A stretch of DNA of 8,507 nucleotides, taken from assembly GCA_947446335.1 (NCBI GenBank), contig CANFGA010000107.1:1-8507 (forward strand), given 5' to 3'. The translations under genes were made by a program, and so were the position numbers. Shown piece after piece: positions 6,210-8,507 of this stretch (its first letter is position 1; every line of letters begins with the position of its first letter). The notes under the pieces were generated by a model. The model made no database searches, had not been told where the DNA came from, and saw only the letters and a list, made by a program, of their open reading frames with translations. Source of the stretch: Oxalobacteraceae bacterium. Its GTDB lineage: Bacteria > Pseudomonadota > Gammaproteobacteria > Burkholderiales > Burkholderiaceae_D.

Positions 6210-6875
6210 TCAGTATTTCAGTGTGGAAGCGAGTTCAGGATTGAGCGAATAAGCACCCACGAGTTGCGCCTCGTCCAGGATGTGGCCCTGCAGCGCCGCG
6301 CGCGCTTGCGCCGCAGTGAAGCGCGACCCCAGATCCAGAACCGGTACGTCGAGCGCGTACAGGCGGAAAATATAATGATGGATACGCAAGTCGTTCCACG
6401 CCGGACAAGGACCGTCATAACCGTAATAGTCGCCCGCCATCTCGGGATCATCGGCAAACTCGCCGGTGTAGTCATTGAGACCCTGGCGCAACTCGTGCTC
6501 GCCGCCATTCGTGATCACGTGGCGCACGATGGCAGCGCACTTGCCGTGCGGTATTACGCCGTCGGAAAATTGCCCTTCCTTCAAACATTGTACGATCGTC
6601 GGCACGTCGACCAGGGTCCAGTGAAAGAATTCGCGGCGCGGCGCCCCCTCGGGCACGACTTCGCCGTCCCGATTGACCCCGGTGGCATCTTGCGGCGCGT
6701 CGCCATCGCAACAAAACAAGGCCAGCGAGCGGGTGCCGTTGGGCACCTCGCTCCAGGCCAGATGAGGATTGCGATTGGCCGAGCGGCGCACATGCGCGAA
6801 CGGATCGATCGCAGCAAAGGCATTCTCGGCAGGAATCAAGCCGCCATCGCGAAACGTATTGCTCCAAAGTTTCAT
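6210..6875 (-). CDS. YbhB/YbcL-type phosphatidylethanolamine-binding-like (PEBP) protein
   Basis: This 221-residue protein has the PEBP signatures: a DGDAP variant of DxDAP (57-61), the FHW block (84-86) with a downstream VPEG/IPHG loop, and YDGPCP...HHY (153-168). These residues form the anion/ligand pocket in YbhB and eukaryotic PEBP/RKIP. The cellular role in bacteria is unclear. It is longer than E. coli YbhB (about 158), with extra segments after DGDAP (about 62-82) and between IPHG and YDGPCP (about 112-152). No signal peptide is visible, so it is probably cytoplasmic. ATG 6875 is preceded by GGGGTG at good spacing. The open frame runs on to 7742, but that part is tyrS/dtd read out of frame. 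It lies 71 nt after dtd and 13 nt before the phosphatase. Confidence 0.9.
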   Translation of the reverse strand: MKLWSNTFRDGGLIPAENAFAAIDPFAHVRRSANRNPHLAWSEVPNGTRSLALFCCDGDAPQDATGVNRDGEVVPEGAPRREFFHWTLVDVPTIVQCLKEGQFSDGVIPHGKCAAIVRHVITNGGEHELRQGLNDYTGEFADDPEMAGDYYGYDGPCPAWNDLRIHHYIFRLYALDVPVLDLGSRFTAAQARAALQGHILDEAQLVGAYSLNPELASTLKY

Positions 6876-6909
6876 TTTCACCCCGCCAGTTATCGATGAT
6901 TCTGTCGCG

Positions 6910-6938
6910 TGCGCTGCAATCTCGGTTGAGGCAGCGCA
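6910..6938. repeat. Inverted repeat in the dtd-PEBP spacer
   Basis: TGCGCTGC (6910-6917) is perfectly complementary to GCAGCGCA (6931-6938). A further CTC/GAG pairing (6921-6923 with 6928-6930) closes a GGTT loop after a 3-nt bulge. It starts 9 nt past the dtd stop on the minus strand. No T-tract follows, so a terminator is doubtful; it may be a partial attenuator or a processing site. Confidence 0.4.
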
Positions 6939-6946
6939 AGCATGGT

Positions 6947-7390
6947 CTAAGCAGCCACTTGCAACCAGAAGGTCACCGGACCGTCGTTCACCAGAGATAC
7001 TTTCATGTCGGCGCCAAAACGGCCGGTTTCGACTTGCCCATGGCGGACTCCGGCCTGGCGCACGAAATGATCGAACAAATCGCGCGCATCTTGTGGGCTG
7101 GCAGCCAGCGACAGCGACGGCCGCGAGCCGGACTTGGTATCGGCCGCGAGCGTGAATTGCGGCACCAGCAACAAACCACCCGCCACGTCGGTGACGCTCA
7201 GGTTCATCTTGCCGGCCGCATCGGAAAAGACGCGGTAGCGCAACAACTTGGTGAGCAGCGCATCGGCCTCTTTTTCCGTGTCGCCACGCTCGGCGCACAG
7301 CAGCACCATCAAGCCGGCATCGATCGCGCCGATGGTGATGCCATCGACGACGACGCTGGCCGAACTGACCCGCTGCAACAAGCCAATCAT
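6947..7390 (-). CDS. dtd: D-aminoacyl-tRNA deacylase (D-tyrosyl-tRNA deacylase)
   Basis: Dtd hydrolyses D-aminoacyl-tRNAs (D-Tyr-tRNA and others, also Gly-tRNA-Ala mischarges) to keep D-residues out of translation. It acts as a cytoplasmic homodimer. The 147-residue protein begins MIGLLQRVSSASV and ends with the cross-subunit motif VSLVNDGPVTFWLQV. Gly137-Pro138 are the key dipeptide. The other family motif SQxTL reads PQFTL (77-81): Thr80 and Gln78 are kept, but Ser77 is Pro. ATG 7390 overlaps the tyrS stop by 4 nt (ATGA), with no good Shine-Dalgarno sequence, implying translational coupling. A longer open frame to 7543 is tyrS read out of frame. Confidence 0.96.
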   Translation of the reverse strand: MIGLLQRVSSASVVVDGITIGAIDAGLMVLLCAERGDTEKEADALLTKLLRYRVFSDAAGKMNLSVTDVAGGLLLVPQFTLAADTKSGSRPSLSLAASPQDARDLFDHFVRQAGVRHGQVETGRFGADMKVSLVNDGPVTFWLQVAA

Positions 7391-8507
7391 GCGGACAAGG
7401 TGACGCGCGCGAACTTGCGCTTGCCCACTTGCAGCACGAAGTTGCCGGCAGCCACTTGCAAGGCGCGGTCTTGGACGACGACGCCATCGATGCGCACACC
7501 GCCCTGCTCGACCATGCGCAGCGCTTCCGAACTCGACGGACACAATCCCGCCTGCTTGAGCAACTGACCGATCCCCAGCGGCGCGCCCGCCAAGGCCACT
7601 TCCGGCACATCGTCCGGAATGCCGCCCTTGGAGCGGTTGATGAAGTCAGCCAGCGCCTCTTCTGCTGCGGTGCTGGAATGAAAGCGCGTGACGATTTCCT
7701 GCGCCAGTGCCACCTTGGCATCGCGCGGATTCTTGCCGCCATCGACCTCTTGGCGCAGTTGCGCCAGTTCGGCGATCGAGCGCAGCGACAGCAATTCGTA
7801 GTAACGCCACATCATCACATCGGAAATGCTCATCAACTTGCCGAACATCGTGTTGGCCGGTTCAGTGATGCCGATGTAATTGTTTTTCGACTTCGACATT
7901 TTCTCGACGCCGTCCAGGCCTTCGAGCAGCGGCATCGTCAAGATGCACTGCGGCTCTTGCCCATAATCCTTTTGCAGTTCGCGCCCGACCAGCAGATTGA
8001 ACTTCTGGTCGGTGCCGCCCAGTTCCAGATCGGCTTTCAACGCTACCGAATCGTAACCCTGCATCAATGGATAAAGGAATTCATGCACCGAAATGGGGAT
8101 TCCTTCCTTGAAACGCTTCGTGAAATCGTCGCGTTCCATCATCCGCGCCACCGTGTAGCGCGACGCCAGTTCGATCATGCCGCGCGCACCGAGCGGGTCG
8201 CACCACTCCGAGTTGTAGCGAATTTCGGTCCTGGCCGGGTCCAGCACCAGCGATGCCTGGGCAAAATAGGTCTTCGCATTGATGTCGATCTGCTCGCGCG
8301 TCAAAGGCGGACGCGTGATGTTGCGCCCCGACGGGTCGCCGATCATCGACGTGAAGTCGCCGATCAAGAAAGTAACGTGGTGGCCCAGATCTTGCAACTG
8401 ACGCATCTTGTTGAGCACGACCGTGTGACCGAGGTGCAAATCCGGTGCGGTCGGGTCCAGGCCCAGTTTGATGCGCAGCGCAACGCCGGTTTGCTCGGAG
8501 CGCGCCA
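7387..8507 (-). CDS. tyrS: Tyrosyl-tRNA synthetase, 5' end cut by window edge
   Basis: This class I synthetase attaches L-tyrosine to tRNA-Tyr. 372 residues are visible; about 40 N-terminal residues lie beyond 8507. The frame stays open to the window edge, and the TTG at 8439 is an internal Leu, not a start. Visible are the HIGH-type motif HLGH (visible residues 24-27), GDPSGR (about 55-60), the Tyr pocket GGTDQKFN (about 162-169), KMSKS (201-205) and a C-terminal S4 RNA-binding domain at about 308-372. The KMSKS form with S4 and the expected total of about 410 residues fit the proteobacterial TyrS type. It overlaps dtd by 4 nt. Confidence 0.97.
   Translation of the reverse strand, partial: ARSEQTGVALRIKLGLDPTAPDLHLGHTVVLNKMRQLQDLGHHVTFLIGDFTSMIGDPSGRNITRPPLTREQIDINAKTYFAQASLVLDPARTEIRYNSEWCDPLGARGMIELASRYTVARMMERDDFTKRFKEGIPISVHEFLYPLMQGYDSVALKADLELGGTDQKFNLLVGRELQKDYGQEPQCILTMPLLEGLDGVEKMSKSKNNYIGITEPANTMFGKLMSISDVMMWRYYELLSLRSIAELAQLRQEVDGGKNPRDAKVALAQEIVTRFHSSTAAEEALADFINRSKGGIPDDVPEVALAGAPLGIGQLLKQAGLCPSSSEALRMVEQGGVRIDGVVVQDRALQVAAGNFVLQVGKRKFARVTLSA

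Noticed and set aside
6876..7742. A 289-codon N-terminal extension of the PEBP gene, which would look like a fusion protein
   Set aside because: The segment is tyrS, dtd and spacer DNA read out of frame. A clear ATG with a Shine-Dalgarno sequence exists at 6875.

Overview
The window is a gene-dense piece of bacterial chromosome with ten genes, all on the minus strand. The genes therefore read from right to left: tyrS (cut by the right edge), dtd, a PEBP/YbhB-family gene, a histidine-phosphatase gene, dusB, fis, purH, ruvC, ruvA, ruvB. High GC with strong third-position bias, a 77-residue Fis with the betaproteobacterial N-terminus, and the order dusB-fis-purH-ruvCAB point to Burkholderiales. 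Oxalobacteraceae (Herbaspirillum/Janthinobacterium-like) is my best guess from protein flavour only. The long plus-strand open frames are antisense shadows.

Right part (6210-8507): tyrosyl-tRNA synthetase overlaps D-aminoacyl-tRNA deacylase by 4 nt (ATGA), pairing a charging enzyme with the enzyme that removes D-Tyr from tRNA. After 71 nt comes a 221-residue PEBP-family protein, then 13 nt later a histidine phosphatase. Middle part (3974-5551): a 135-nt AT-rich spacer with a candidate promoter and a Fis-like site precedes dusB (GTG start) and fis, followed by purH. Left part (88-2330): ruvC, ruvA and ruvB encode the complete Holliday-junction branch-migration and resolution machine. A 10-bp perfect hairpin ends one base before the ruvC start codon. 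A 19-bp perfect inverted repeat lies 14 nt past the ruvB stop.

Functionally this is a housekeeping block: tRNA charging, proofreading and modification (tyrS, dtd, dusB), a growth-phase nucleoid regulator (fis), purine synthesis (purH) and recombination (ruvCAB). No gap exceeds 135 nt. There is no tRNA or rRNA gene, transposase, CRISPR array, phage gene or sign of a novel multi-gene system. The points worth a second look are non-coding: the ruvC leader hairpin with an overlapping mini-ORF, the possible Fis autoregulatory site upstream of dusB, and the post-ruvB palindrome, which resembles a REP/terminator element. There are also residue substitutions in Dtd (Ser77 to Pro) and DusB (extra Cys). 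Several starts differ from the longest open frame: ruvA 1748, purH 3974, fis 4292, dusB 5416, PEBP 6875 and dtd 7390.
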